From Adiantum capillus-veneris (lineage: Eukaryota > Streptophyta > Polypodiopsida > Polypodiales > Pteridaceae), in NCBI GenBank assembly GCA_014529385.2, contig CM043961.1, positions 17,038,978-17,102,977 of the forward strand: a DNA stretch of 64,000 nt, read 5' to 3'. Below the pieces are notes generated by a model. That model saw only the letters and a list, made by a program, of their open reading frames with translations, searched no databases and was not told the DNA's origin. Below, in pieces: positions 24,439-37,236 of this stretch. Within the stretch, counting starts at the first letter, position 1, and each line of letters starts with the position of its first letter. Made by a program: the position numbers and the translations under genes.

Positions 24439-25190
24439 ATCCTTGAGAAGTGAAATCTCATATTTTGACTTCCCGGCTATGAGCATATCATCAACGTATA
24501 AAACCAGAATGATGAGGGAACCATCGTTCAACCTCTTTGTGTACAAGCAGTGATCCTCTTGGCTCCGGACGTAACTTTGGGAATGAATGCACTTATCAAA
24601 CTTGATATATCATTGTCCTGATCCTTGCTTTAATCCATACAAAGCTTTCTTGAGTCTACACACCAATTCTTCCCATGTTGGCTTCTCAGGCTTTATCGCA
24701 AAACCCTATGGCTATTTCATGTAAACATCCTCTTCAAGATCCCCATGAAGAAACGTTGTCTTCACATCCATTTGGACCAATTCCAAGTCCTCGATGGCTA
24801 CTAGACCAAGCACAAGACGCAATGTAGTCATCTTGACCACTGGAGAAAAAATCTTTCATCAAAATCCATGCCTTTTGTTTGCTTGAACCCTTTTGCAACC
24901 AATCTAGCCTTATATTTAGGCTCGGGATCATCTGTGATATACTTTTTCTTGTACACCCATTTGCATGGCAATGCCTGTTTACCCGCAGGTAACTCTGTCA
25001 AATCCCAAGTTTCATTTACTAAAATTGAGTTATACTCAAATTGCATAGCCTCTTCCCACTTCACACTATCGTCCATTTAAATGGCCTCTTTGTAGCAGGT
25101 GGGTCACCGCAATCAGTGACTAGTAAATAGACAAATTCTGGTTCAAAACGCTCAGGTGCACGAGATGTACGAGTAGATCTCCGAGTTAAT
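24439..25190 (-). pseudogene. Copia-1 pol: front part of RT, 5'-truncated
   Basis: Minus strand. A pre-RT linker (LTRRSTRTSRAPERFEPEF, about 25190-25130) leads into [41 protein letters not shown], then a one-base insertion near 24850 shifts the frame. ALYGLKQ and YVDDMLIAGK follow near 24640 and 24480. The sequence resumes at 18889 beyond Copia-2. Nothing upstream of 25190 (gag, protease, integrase, 5' LTR) was found, so Copia-1 is 5'-truncated. Confidence 0.85.
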
Positions 25191-27846
25191 AGGGAATTGA
25201 ATAAACTTTACAAAAGTTAGTTAACCTATCTACAAGCTCTCAAACTGAGCCATGACCTCTTATGGTGATTGGTAGACCCACAATAAACCTCACAAAGATA
25301 TTGCACATATAGTGTGAAATGCTTTATAAGCTATCCAGTTCATGATTTTGCATGCCGCTCCAAATCTGTTTTTGCTAAACACTAGGGCCCATAACACCTA
25401 GTGTGCATGCATTTAGCAAAATTTGATCTGAGCGTGCATTTTTATGATGATAGGTGCCAATGCTTATGGAAAATGTAGGCTCATAGCACACATGGAATAG
25501 GAGGTTGAATAGCTCTATGAAAGAAACTAAATACTTCCCACTGCAATCACATGAAAACCTTGCTAAAACGTACGAACCATAATAGAATGTGAAACATAAA
25601 TCATATCTAGGTACAATGAATGAACGTTTTCATTGAAAATATATAGCCTTGCTAGATGCAAAAACAACCATCCGTGAATGTTATTCAATAGTACTTGTAA
25701 TCTTCATTATTCTTACTATGTATTTGACATAATTTTTGGCTATTGAAATTGTTCCTGGTATGACATGCTCAAAATGGTCTAATACACGAATCTGACCAGC
25801 ACTTAGAGACGCTGTCAAAGCACATGATTAAGTAAGCAGACACCTATGTCAAGCCTAGAGACTCATATGTCTCCACGTGTGGAATATGTCTCATATAATG
25901 ATGTTGAAAAAATGACATCTATCAAGTACGAGACGTACTAGTGTGTGGAGGTAATTATCAACACTCTTAGACATGAGTGAGAGGGACCCTCATAAACCTT
26001 ACTCCACACTGGTTAAATTAGACTCCATGAGATCCTAGACCATGTTGCGTACCTTGTGACTAACAACACATGCCAAACAAAATTCTACTATGTAGGCCTA
26101 TAACTGCAAGGTGCATAACTGTATTTGATACACTATTGTTGGATACATTCCAACATATACCACTTGTGAAATTCGATCAAAGCATATTCAGAAATGAAAT
26201 GAAACCAAACCATATGCTTACAAGAAGGTGGAAAATAACATTCACTGGCCCAAAGTCAAGTGAACTTTCCGAGCATGAAAGGTACATTACCAAAAGTCCA
26301 GCTTCAAAAGGCCCAATACTTCTATGACCTGTTAAACACTAAATGAGAGATTAGTGAAAATAAACTAATATTTAACTAGTAACCTTGAGTGTTGCCTGGC
26401 AATCAAAACCCCTTGGTTAGATTCTGTAATCCAGACCCTTTGGTTAGATTTTGCATCGAAACTGCTTAAACTATCAGTGAACTGTGACCAACATAGTCTA
26501 GTGTGTCACCAATAGTGATTTTGAAAAAAACTTGGTAAGTTGAACTTAGCCACTATCCCTTGGCAAATAAGAACTACTTTTTGTGAAAGTACAAGTGTGA
26601 AGAGGTCAATCAATGACCATCAACACTCATGGAGTGATTTAAAATTAGCAGGGTCACACCCCTGGAACTACCACTCCCATAGCCACAATCAGTGCTATAG
26701 ATTAAAGATAAGATCCTCTCAAGTTAGAATCTTATTCACAACTGGATCAAACCAAGTAGCAGATCCTCTGAAGATAGACTCGTATATAATTGAATCTTAA
26801 AACAATCATATCACCCATGAAAAGAGGAGAAAGATTCCCAACACCAAAAAGAAGGTAGTCATACTAGTTTTTCCTTTTTTTTAAATAAAACAAGAGATTA
26901 TATGCCTTGAGGCTCTCTTAGCAGATTCATGTCGTCCCATGAATTAGTGAGGTCATGAGATTCTCTTTGCAAAATGCAACTGGCTAATAGATAATCCATC
27001 TCTCTCCCTCCATCACCTTCTAGAGTAAGGCCGAATCCCTTTTTCTCCTGTGCAACCTGATTCTAAACTTTACAATTCTGATGCAGCCTTAGGCTTGGCT
27101 TGCCCCCACAACAAGGAGAATCTCTCTTGTCCTTAACATCCTACTTCTTGTCATTGCTATTTTGGATGTTATAGTTGCAAGGTTCTTTCAAAGATATGAC
27201 ACTCCTAACAGGTTGCCTTATGGAATGACATATGTACATTTAAACTTAATTGATGCTCCTAACTATTGTTTTGCTATTGGTCATGGGGTTATAGGGTACG
27301 GTCTATTGCATATTGTATGCCCCATTACAATTTACATTTATTGTTACCACTAGAGGTTGTGTTTTTTGGCAAATCTTGGGTTGACTAACCCTATTCTAAT
27401 ACATGTTCAGGCGCTTGCTGCTAGATCATACTCTCATTCATAAAGAGATTGTCATACACACTAGAGAGATTGAGACAACATAATTTTTCCTTTCATTTTA
27501 GATTTCCAGCACTGACTACTGAGGGTTTGATGGCTTGGTCTGCGTTTTTAATCAAACTGGTACTAATGAACTGTGAAGCTGCACTTTTGGGGATGTACAA
27601 GGTGATACACTAGGTGATTGAGACCGCTTCTTCCTAAGTGATGGATTGTTTTTGTCAATTGGTATTTGTAGCTTATCCTTGATTTTCAGGATGCTCCGTA
27701 GATTGCTTATGTTTTTTTTGGTTGCGCTATGCTTGTAATAGTTTTGTTTAGAAGATAGACCATCATGACTTATGAACGGTTTTTGTTGTTAATTTCCTAA
27801 TGTCTCTTAAAAACATTCAGATTGCTACACTGAGAAATTTGTTGAA
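25191..27846. other. 2.7 kb without recognisable gene
   Basis: A/T-rich sequence with no LTR borders, tRNA-like folds or coding domains that I can identify. Short open frames, for example 26070-26327 and 27162-27353, have no family signature. The last few hundred bases may be the untranslated 5' part of the Penelope-like element that starts at 27847. Confidence 0.5.
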
Positions 27847-29190
27847 ATGGGATCCCGCACTCTCCCAGATTGTTTATGTGAATCTCTCACCTCCTCCTCT
27901 GTAGGGTTGATGCTCTGCATCGGCGACCCTGCTTTTCATACTACATTGATCGAGCTTGAATCTACCACGGTGGGACGCAAGGAGGCCTAGTTTAACTTTT
28001 CAATCCTTAGCCAACTTGACATCAGTGCATGGTTTCGTCTCTATGCATTGGCTAGAGAGAACCCATCTGCGGCTATAGGGCAATTGAAAGACCTTAGTGT
28101 GAATCTCCATAACATAGCTAACACTGATGATGCTTGTGAACAAAAGGAGTGGCTCGAAAGCGCCTTGGCTATCATGCATCGCTTCATGGATGCACATGGC
28201 CATAAACTCCACAACGACCCATTGGTAAGGCAAAACTGTAAGCATATGCTCTCTGGTCTATCGGAGATCACACCCTTGCCACCTTCTTCTATCAATAGCC
28301 CTCTTCTCCTAGCAAATCTTGATGAGGAGGAGCAGTGCATCACTTGCCAAGAGTTCACGATAGCAATCCCTTGTCGAGGTCTTACCACCAAACCCTTTGA
28401 GACCTACACTGATCCATTCATGCCAACAAGGACTTTGGAAGTCTACCTTGTGGAGGAACATCACAAAGCATGGTCATTTGGTAACTTTACTCTTCTTGCT
28501 TCTTTTACTGATGAGAACTTCTTGTTCACCCTTCTCAATAGCTTGGACAAGAATACTCTAAAGCTTGGTCTACAACAAATTCTTGATACTAACACCTCTA
28601 ACATCATGGAAAACACCTTGATTGCCACTCCCTTTACTATGTCTTGTTTTAAAAATAAGAGGTGCAATGCTTCTTTTGGGTGCATTGTGGGTGTGAAGGA
28701 TGTGATCTCAACCTCAGGAAGGGATATGGATTATACTACACAGGTTTCGAACGTCCACCTCCCTTTTCTCAAATGTGCTTGTGAGAATAGAGGCCAAGGA
28801 GGCCATTGCAAGCCCTATGGCTCAACCATGCTTTATGGATGATTCATAATCAACTCTCCACCTTCTTCCATAGCCCTACCTTAAAAAAGTCTACAATTTC
28901 TTTTATGACCTGGGTGGCAAAGGAAGGACAAGAGGTGATTAATTCTCTTTTGGTGCATTTCTATTATAGGGAAAAGCTAAAGGATTCATTCACTCACTCA
29001 ATCAACTCCCTCCAACCTTCAATCTACGTGTAGAGATGGATAACTACATTAACTTGGCCATCACCCCTCCCAAGGAAGCTTCAGACTCTCGAAACCACAA
29101 GCGTGCACGAGGTGATGGTGGTGGACGGACCCCAAGAGGCCGTGGAAGGCAATATACTCCAAAATGCCATGCCTCTTAAGCCCCTCCTCC
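27847..29190 (+). pseudogene. Upstream ORF of the Penelope-like element
   Basis: Reads from an ATG at 27847 (MGSRTLPDCLCESLTSSSVG), through a TAG at 27988-27990, and on in the same frame to a stop at 28842. After a frame change the continuation at about 28880-29180 ends in a basic, Gly/Arg-rich tail (ARGDGGGRTPRGRGRQY). I recognise no family for the main part. It contains a possible Cys pair (CITCQEF) and ends CACENRGQGGHCKPYG. The Gly/Arg tail suggests nucleic-acid binding, so a gag-like or ORF1-like role is possible. It lies 240 bp before RT sequence on the same strand, which is why I group the two. Confidence 0.45.
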
Positions 29191-29430
29191 AATTGATTCT
29201 TTAGGCAATAACTGTACACCCCAAATAACACCGACTTACCCTCAACAAATCACCCAACAGTCCGTGCCTCCCATTCGGAACCGGACAGCCTTCAACCCAA
29301 ACTGTCTTACAAGCGCTAAGTCCCTGTCTACTTCAAGAACCTGCTCCTTGATGTTGGCAACCTAAGGGTATTTTTCTCTGTCTTCTTTTTTGGTCTTCAT
29401 ATCATTACTACCCCACTATGGGATGAATGT

Positions 29431-31890
29431 ATGTCCTCTTGGACTTTTGACTCTCCTTTGAAGGCCACGCTTGGTAATTCAAAAGAAGTTTTTTCTACCT
29501 CATTTGATTCTAAGTGTTTTTGTAGCGATTTTTTGCATGATCATGGCGATGGCACAACACACGTACTCACCACACATATCAAGCCTTTTGTTAGCATACA
29601 ATTAGCCATGCTTTGTGAAAATGGATTGGGACACATCCCTACAAAAGAACACGAGTTTCAAAATGCGTTTGTTGAACTTAATCAAGTGTTAGTGACTCTT
29701 CTCAAGAGACGATGTGATACTCCCACAAAATCTCTTGCTTTTTGAGACATCAAGGCTTTTTGAAGCATATTGTCTATCACACTTCCCTCTCAAAAGGAAA
29801 CATCAACCCCACAATGACCTCAATTTAGAGATTGAGCTATTTTGGGAACACTTCTTCATTAGATGCTTAGACATAGCACCGAATAATTTGGGAATAGTTT
29901 GCAAATCTTACATTTCCTTGGAAGCCAAAAAAGAAGAATGCCTTCTCACTTTGGCATGAGGAAATAAACAAAACATTGGGAAGAATACATGAGCATCTTG
30001 CTCCCATTCTCTCACCACTTCATATTTCTCTTCCTTACCTCACAACCATCTATAAGCAACGCAAGCGCCTTTAGATGGATTACATGTGGCTCCTTGTGTT
30101 GCTACTCAGTGGTCTCACTCCTGATGGCTTGCATTTTTAAAACATGCATACTACCACTCAAGACTCGGGCAAGAAAACTCAATCAAAAAGCACTTTTATG
30201 TCATAATATTCATTTGCAATCATGGTGGATCATAGACTTGGTTTATGATTGTGTGATTAATCTTCCCAATCTTGCAACGTTGCTTTTTTAAGGGGATGTT
30301 AAAAGATGCTATGAAAACATCCCACATATGGGCACATAGCGCTTGATACACCATCTTACCAAGCTCTTCAATTATGCATTCTTCTCCATGCGTGGTAATT
30401 ACATATCATTCAAAAAACTCCCAACTCATTGCATATAAGGCACATGGTCTACACAAGATTACAAATCTGGACTCTCCTTTACTCCAGAGTCCTTCACTCT
30501 AGAGGAGCTAGTAGAACTTAACATTTGGCTCATTAACAACATGTTTTTACAATGTCAAGGGTTGGTTTTTAGGTAGGTTAATGGCATACCCATGGGACTA
30601 GTATGCTCCCATGCTCCCCACTTTGATGTAACTTTTATCTTCACTCCCTTGAATTTGATTTCCTGGATAAAGCTTTAATGGATCCCCTTACACGTCATAT
30701 GCTCCCTAAACTTGGGATCCCCTTCAGATACTTTGATGACATCTTACTTGTAAACACACAAGGCCCCTCATGCTTCATGGAACAAAAGAGGATCTTCCCC
30801 AAGTGTCTCACAATAGAAGGCAAAAACAATATCACCACCACCAAGTTTCTCAACTTGAATCTCACAATACAACATGGTGTTCTGGTCAAAACACTGACTA
30901 AAAAGGAGGCCAACCTACCCTATCCCCCTATTAGATATTTAAAAAGGTATAGTAATAGTTCTTCATTATGGGCTCACAAAGTAATTATATTCCAAATAAA
31001 ACCCATATTGTATTGCAATACCCTCCCATTTGAAGCTGCTGATGATATCAAAACTCTCATAAATGCCTTTTGTGTTAATGGTTATGAAAGAGCATGTCTT
31101 TGGAGACTTGTTAGGTGCTTTCTAAAAAGGGTTTTCAGCTTCCTCTTTTGCATGTAACCCCATGGAATTGTTGGACCTACTAAAAATTGGGGGGCACTAG
31201 GACCCCTCTAGTGCCCCTAAAGAGGGATGAACCACCCTAGTGTGCGTGGTGGTGGGTCTCCTTTATTCTCACAACCCCCCCCCAGCTTGCCTTAAGAATC
31301 TCTTTTTTTGGTTTGGGCAATTATTGATGGGTATTCCCTCTTCCACCTCTAGTAATGTACCACATCTCCTCTCATTTGTTTGGAGAACCATAAAGGCCCC
31401 TCTAACAAAATGGGCCCTCCCCACTACCTTACTCCACCTCTCCTAACCGTTCAAGAAACTCCCCTTGCATTAAAGAATTGGCCACCAAGAACATAAGGAG
31501 TATATGTCCTTAGAGAAATGCAATTCAAGGTCCTCACAAAAAGTTGTGCAAAGGACAACACTCTTGTCCTACTCTCAAGATGGAGCATCCTACATAGGTT
31601 TAGCATTAGCTACGTCATTTTATTAGGTGGACATCAATGACAAGTAGGAAATTTCTATGACACCTACCTTCCACCAGGAGAAATCTAACTCTTGTTTGTT
31701 TCTTTTGGTGATGGTGGCAGGTAATAGAACTTTCCTTTACCTAATGGACTCACTCTTGCTTGCCTACTCCAAATTTTCAAAACCAATTTTTTGTACAATT
31801 ACAAGCATTTCTAATTCAAAGGTTTCAAATGTTTTGGGTCATCCATTTGATTTTTGTTGTGGCATGATTTATTTGGATTTTTGTTAAGGA
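29431..31890 (+). pseudogene. Penelope-like reverse transcriptase, frame-broken
   Basis: Pieces in successive frames follow the Penelope-like order. An N-terminal region is at 29431-29745 (FCSDFLHDHGDGTTHVLTTH). The hallmark APNNLGIVCKSY is at 29876-29911. RWITCGSLCCYS near 30070 corresponds to the fingers. DVKRCYENIPH (30295-30327) is motif A, and GIPMGLVCS (30583-30609) is motif B. RYFDD (30726-30740) is the catalytic motif C, then FLNLNLTI and a thumb-like tail. FPLPPLVMYH near 31335-31365 matches the post-RT linker. Several frameshifts and stops separate them. No GIY-YIG or Cys-rich domain was recognised directly downstream, though 31657-31887 is open and unassigned. The family primes reverse transcription at nicked targets or telomeres. 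Alternative: another non-LTR RT, but APNN plus the linker favour Penelope-like. Confidence 0.68.
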
Positions 31891-32139
31891 ATTTTAGAAA
31901 GTTTTATTTGCTTGTTTTTATAATACCATAATGCGTCCTTTAGTTTAGTTTACCTACATTTATTTTCACTAGTAAACACTCGGTCTCGATTAACATTTGC
32001 ACATATTAATTAAACACACACTTCTTTTTGTACGATTATATATTACATTTGTTGATGCACCTTATGCATATTTACTTTATTCTTAAATACTTGACGTCAT
32101 TCTATTTATGTCATTGTTTGTCACATACTAGGTCTCAAT

Positions 32140-32758
32140 ATGAGGATCTCAAGGTCTACAAGACTAGATTCTAAGCGTCAAAAAGCTACAGAGGGAGCTG
32201 CAATTAATTTAAAATGAGCTCACCGTCCACATGCTAAGGCATGGTTTGAAATTACTGCATCGTATAAAGATTGGACCATGCAATGTGACATTCTTGCTCA
32301 CAATCTAGAAATATTTTCTCTTGCATGGTGACAAACTTTGAAATAGACAATCATGCTACCGTCACTTCAGTGTGATTGCTTGGTGCTTTAGAACATGCAG
32401 AAGTCAAATACACATGGACTTCTTGCATTTCTTGTAAAACATCTAATTTCCATTGAAGATATGTTGTCATCCATGCACCTAACTACATACAAAGAGTTCT
32501 CTTTGCATGAAAACTACATATACAATTGCTCAGCATTATCGACATCTCAATCAAAGTGACAAAAACTACACATGCTATAACACACGGATTACTAGAGCGT
32601 GGGTCAGTGCTAGATAATCCATTAATATCTTGGTCAAGTAGTGCTACTCTACACTCTACAATGCGTGAACTTTCAACCTCAACCACTTTAAATGTCTTTG
32701 ATTCCAATATCAAGAACAATCCTATATTGCAACAATATAAGTGCATGGCTAAATGACT
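32140..32758 (+). pseudogene. Possible N-terminal part of the Helitron-like gene
   Basis: MRISRSTRLDSKRQKATEGA starts at 32140 and is followed by basic, Ala-rich residues, then broken coding-like stretches in two frames ending DSNIKNNPILQQYKCMAK just before Copia-3. I infer that this is the N-terminus of the Rep/helicase gene that continues at 45120, because it lies on the same strand directly across the Copia-3 insertion. No diagnostic motif is present, so it could be an unrelated gene remnant. Confidence 0.35.
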
Positions 32759-32834
32759 TGTTAGGAAATACGACGTAGCTAAGTAGATAATTGAGTAGTT
32801 ACTTAATGGAGAGATAATCTCACACATGAGAGAT

Positions 32835-32881
<47 letters not shown>

Positions 32882-33568
32882 AGGGAGGGAGGGAGGGAGA
32901 GCACATACGATATATGTGGTTCACCTAATGTGGGCTACATCCACAGGAAAGCACCCACTCAATGGCTTTAGTACCTCAAAACAAGAAGTAGATTACAAAG
33001 GGATTATACCCTTTTGGAGCTTCCGCCTTTCTTCACTCTCACCACCTCACATCAACTTCACAATGCACCACAATGCTTCACAATCCGTTTTTGTATTTAG
33101 AAGAGGCCTCCTTTTATGGGCCAAAGGGACTGCCTTCTCTCATGAGAGGTAGCCATGTGGTGTAGCCGCCCTTGTGTTGACAAGTTCAACTTGGACTCTC
33201 CAATTTGCCCATGTGTGGCTGCCCTTGAGAAGACAAGTCCATCTTTAAATCGGCCACCGACCATTGACTTTTGACCATCGACCACCAGCCATTGACTACT
33301 GGCCACCAGCACGTGTCCATTGGAATCAAATGAATTTCTAAGCTAAGGGGACCACAATAGGACTTTTGCTTCCAGAAAGATATCTTATTTTGATGATTGT
33401 TTAACACATGTTTTCAATCCGAATTGGAAACGTACATAAAATGAGGATCGTAGCTTATGAGTTGAATTTTTTTGGCCACCGGCCAACCAATCGACTGTTT
33501 TCCACTCACTTTCCAGCCACCATCCGACCATAATATTCCAATGAAAAGGAATATTCCAGTGAATACTT
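32759..33568 (-). repeat. Copia-3 3' LTR, outer part
   Basis: Starts TGTTAGGAAATACGACGTAG (plus strand). A (GA)n then (GGGA)n tract lies at 32836-32900. It is interrupted after 33568 by Copia-4 and resumes at 38740-38863, total about 934 bp. It is longer than the 5' LTR (722 bp) mainly through the microsatellite and about 150 bp near 33310-33470 that the other copy lacks. Confidence 0.8.
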
Positions 33569-33795
33569 TGTTGGAATTAGGGTTGCAGAGAAACACACAC
33601 AGCTTGGAGAAGACGAAGGAAGCTCAAGGCACACAATAGAGAGTGTGTTACTTAGTGTGCAATGGAAAGATAGATAACCCTAGAGTGATGGGCGTATATC
33701 CAATGCACGGGGGAAAAAACCTCCTAAAGAGGGAAAAAATGCCCTGACGGTCCTAGTGTGTTCACACACATCACTACCACATGTATATGGTAACA
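33569..33795 (-). repeat. Copia-4 3' LTR
   Basis: 227 bp, TGTTACC to CTAATTCCAACA on the minus strand, with the G-rich polypurine tract immediately inside. Confidence 0.95.
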
Positions 33796-33870
33796 AATCC
33801 CCCCTAGAGTGATGCGGTGAACGAGAGCTGGCACATGAGTAAAGGGAAGTGCCATGCCCTGAGGACAGGA

Positions 33871-36800
33871 TCAGTCCACAAAGGGGAGTAAGCCCAAAGC
33901 TTTGCGGAAAGCTTCAAGCTTCTCACGAGACAATGCCTTTGTGAAAAGATCTGCAAGGTTGTCTTGTGTTGGCACATAAGCCAAGCTGATCTCTCCTACT
34001 GAGAGCCTCTCCCTGACATAGTGGTAATGCACCTCAATGTGCTTTGTGCGAGCATGAAAAAATGGGTTCCTCGCAACTGCCAATGTGCTCTGAGTAGATA
34101 GTGTTGGCAGTGTCCTGTCCAACACCCAAATCATCCATAAGGCGTCTGAGCCATACACACTCAACCGTAGCTGTGAAGACTGCCCTGTACTCAGCCTCAC
34201 AACTCTAAGTGGCCACAGTAGGTTGCTTCTTGCTCAACCATGATATACATGAACTGCCAAGCATGAAACAAAAACCACTTGTGGACACTCGCGTGTCAAA
34301 ACAACCAGCCCAATCTGAGTCCGCAAAAGCATGTAAGTCTGGTGGCAATGATCCCCCCTTGGGATAAAACAAGCCAAGATGTAAAGTGCCACTAAGGTAG
34401 CGGAAAATCCTCTTGACAGCCTGCCAATGCTTAGACCCTGGGCTATGCATAAATCTGCTGACCTGTGAGATTGCAAACTGAATATCTGGCCTCGTGTTGC
34501 ATACATAAATGAGGCAGCCAACAGCTGCTTGGTAAAGAGTGACATCAACAGGATCACCAGCATCATGTAGACTCAACTTCAAACCTGTTTCCATGGGAGT
34601 GGCAATAGGTTTGCAATCCTCAAGTCCAAACTTACATAGCAATGTCTCTATGTAACTTTTCTGACACAAGGCAATACCACCATCACACTGCTTCAACTGT
34701 ATACCCAAATAATGATGCAACAGCCCCAAATCTTTCATCTTGAAAGTAGCATTCAAATCAGCCTTAAATTCAGCAATGTGTCTCTCATTTGGTCCAGTGA
34801 TCAGCAAATCATCAACATAAAGAACCACAATGAGAAGTACATCATCCTCACGCTTTACATACAAAGTGCGTTCTGTTGGACTGTTACGAAAGCCTCGTTT
34901 AACCAAATGAGTGTCAGCTTTCTCATACCAAGCACGAGGAGATTGCTTCAACCCATACAAAGCCTTCTTACATCTGCACACTTTGTCCTCTTTTCCTTTT
35001 ATGTCAAAACCGCGAGGCTGCGTTACATAAACTTCCTCAAATATGTCACCATTCAAGAAAGCAGTAACAATGTCTGATTGATGTACATCCCAACCAAAAT
35101 GAGCTGCCAATTCACATAGAAAACGCACAGTAGTCATACGACAAGTGGGAGCAAAAGTCTCTTCATAATCTATGCCTTTTTGCTGTGCATAACCTTTTGC
35201 AACAAGTCGAGCCTTATGGCGATCGATCTCACCATCCGGCTTGCGTTTCAACTTGTAAACCCACTTCGTACCAATGGCCTTTTTTCCAAGAGGCAAATCA
35301 CATAAAGTCCATGTGTCATTTTCTATAAGTGCATCATATTCTGATTGCATGGCAGCCATCCAATTTTTTGAATTTTGTGCTTCATCAAAAGTCAGAGGCT
35401 CCTCAACATCATGTAAGCTAGACACAGCCAAAGCATAACAATTTGATGCATAAGATGCATGGCGAGAGCCTGAACGAGTACGACTAGACAAAGGTGCATC
35501 CAATTTACTATCACGCAAAGTGTGCACCAGGCATTTTGGCATACCTCTAGCCTGCTCATTTTCAACCCTTTCCTCATCAAGTACATCATGTACATTTGCA
35601 TCAGTAATAGGCTGATCTATAACATTTTTAGAAACCCCCATAGGCTGTACACTTACCTCATTGAAACTTACATTCATATTTCCACCACTGAAAAGAGGCA
35701 ACAAAGTGTCATAAATGTCCTGTGAGCTTACATTACTGTCTCTAGTACATGACAGCAAGGGCTGAACAGAATCTTCCACAAACACTACATCCCGAGAAAC
35801 CAGAATACGTTTTGTTTGCGGATGATACAACCTGTAACCTTTGCTTTCAGCACTATAACCAACAAAAATACATTTGACAGCCTTATCATCCAATTTTTTG
35901 CGCTGCACTTGTGGCACCAAAGCATATGCCAAACAGGCAAAAACACGCATGTGCTCAATAGAAGGTTTTCTATCATGCCATGCTTCATATGGAGTAGTAG
36001 ACTGCAAAGCTTTTGTAGGACACCTGTTAAGTACATAAGTGGCACACATGATGGCCTCAAGCCAAAAAGAATGCGGTAAAGCTTGACTTTTGACCATACA
36101 TCGTGCCATTTCCGTCAGTGACCTATTTTTCCTCTCAAAAACACCATTTTGCTGAGGTGTATAAGGCGCTGTACATTGGTGTTTTATCCCACGACAAGCC
36201 AGAAATGCATTAAATTCATGAGACATATACTCCCCCCCTCGATCGGAACGGAGGGTGCCCATAGTACATTTCGAGACATTTTTAGCCATAGCCAGAAATT
36301 GTTTGAAGTACATAAAACCTTCGGACTTCGCTTTAAGCGGAAATACCCATGCATGCTTGGAGTAATCATCAATGAAAGTCACGAAGTACAGGTAATTTCC
36401 CAAGGACGGAGTTTGCATGGGCCCACAAACATCACTATGCACAAGCTGCAACCTGCATGTGGCCCGAACTGAACCATCCTTTGGAAACTTAGAACGTTGC
36501 ATCTTACCCAAAATACAGCCTTCACAAACATGTTTGACAGGTGCTTCAAGAGGTGGCAAAGAAGCAACCATATCAGATTTCTGCAAACGCAGCAAACTGG
36601 CAAAATTCAGATGACCATAACGTGCATGCCAAAGTTTTGCATCTGAAATAGCCCTTGAATCTGCAACAGCATTTGCAAAATTTTGTCCACACTTGTCATA
36701 CAAAGTGAGCTTATACAGCCCACGGCACAAAAGCCCAGATGCAACAATTTCATCACCAAAACTGAGATCATGAACTGTACATCTGTCATCCACAAATTTG

Positions 36801-37236
36801 ACTACAAGTCCAAGTCTAGCAAGTGCGGATACATACAAGAGATTCTTCTTGATCCCAGGTACATAAAGTGCATCAACACGTGTGAAGGAACTGCCATTAG
36901 CAGCAGTGAGCACAATCTTTCCAACTCCCTGAACTGGATAAGAGGCGTTGTTGGCACAAGTGACTGAATTCCCATGAGGAACAGACTCAAGAGAGGTAAA
37001 CAATTCACGATGTGAGGTAATGTGCTTTGTAGCACCACTGTCAAAATACCACACATGTGAATCTGCAGCAACTGACAAGCATGCATCATGGGCAACAGGA
37101 TTGTAAGTGCACTCTGCACTAAAAGCCCATTCTGCATCAACATCAGCATTACAGTCTCCTTTCACAGAAGACTCAACATGGCTGCATTTGTAGTGGAACC
37201 AACATTTGTAGTGGAACCACCCTCTTTCTTCTTAGC
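33871..37236 (-). pseudogene. Copia-4 pol
   Basis: Minus strand, long frame ending at 34205 with about 986 codons from 37165; the frame is open a little further upstream, to a TAA near 37237. Protease WYFDSGATKHITS; GAG-pre-integrase (LWHARYGHLNF); integrase HSDVCGP, SDRGGEY, PYTPQQNGVFERKNRS; RT KHKARLVAKGYAQQKGIDYE in slightly different form, YVDD at 34819-34808; RNase H start DSDWAGCFDTRVSTSGFCF. A TAG at 34207-34205 interrupts RNase H. A deletion near 34100-34110 then changes frame and removes the expected catalytic Asp of the DSQ box, where the sequence reads STQSTLAVARN. The tail ends at 33871. No catalytic loss is visible before RNase H. Confidence 0.9.

Noticed and set aside
27162-27353. 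63-codon hydrophobic open frame
   Set aside because: Short, A/T-rich, no motif or neighbour supporting it as a gene.
28041-28391. Antisense open frames opposite the Penelope-associated ORF
   Set aside because: Shadow frames of the longer plus-strand frame with the better-supported context.
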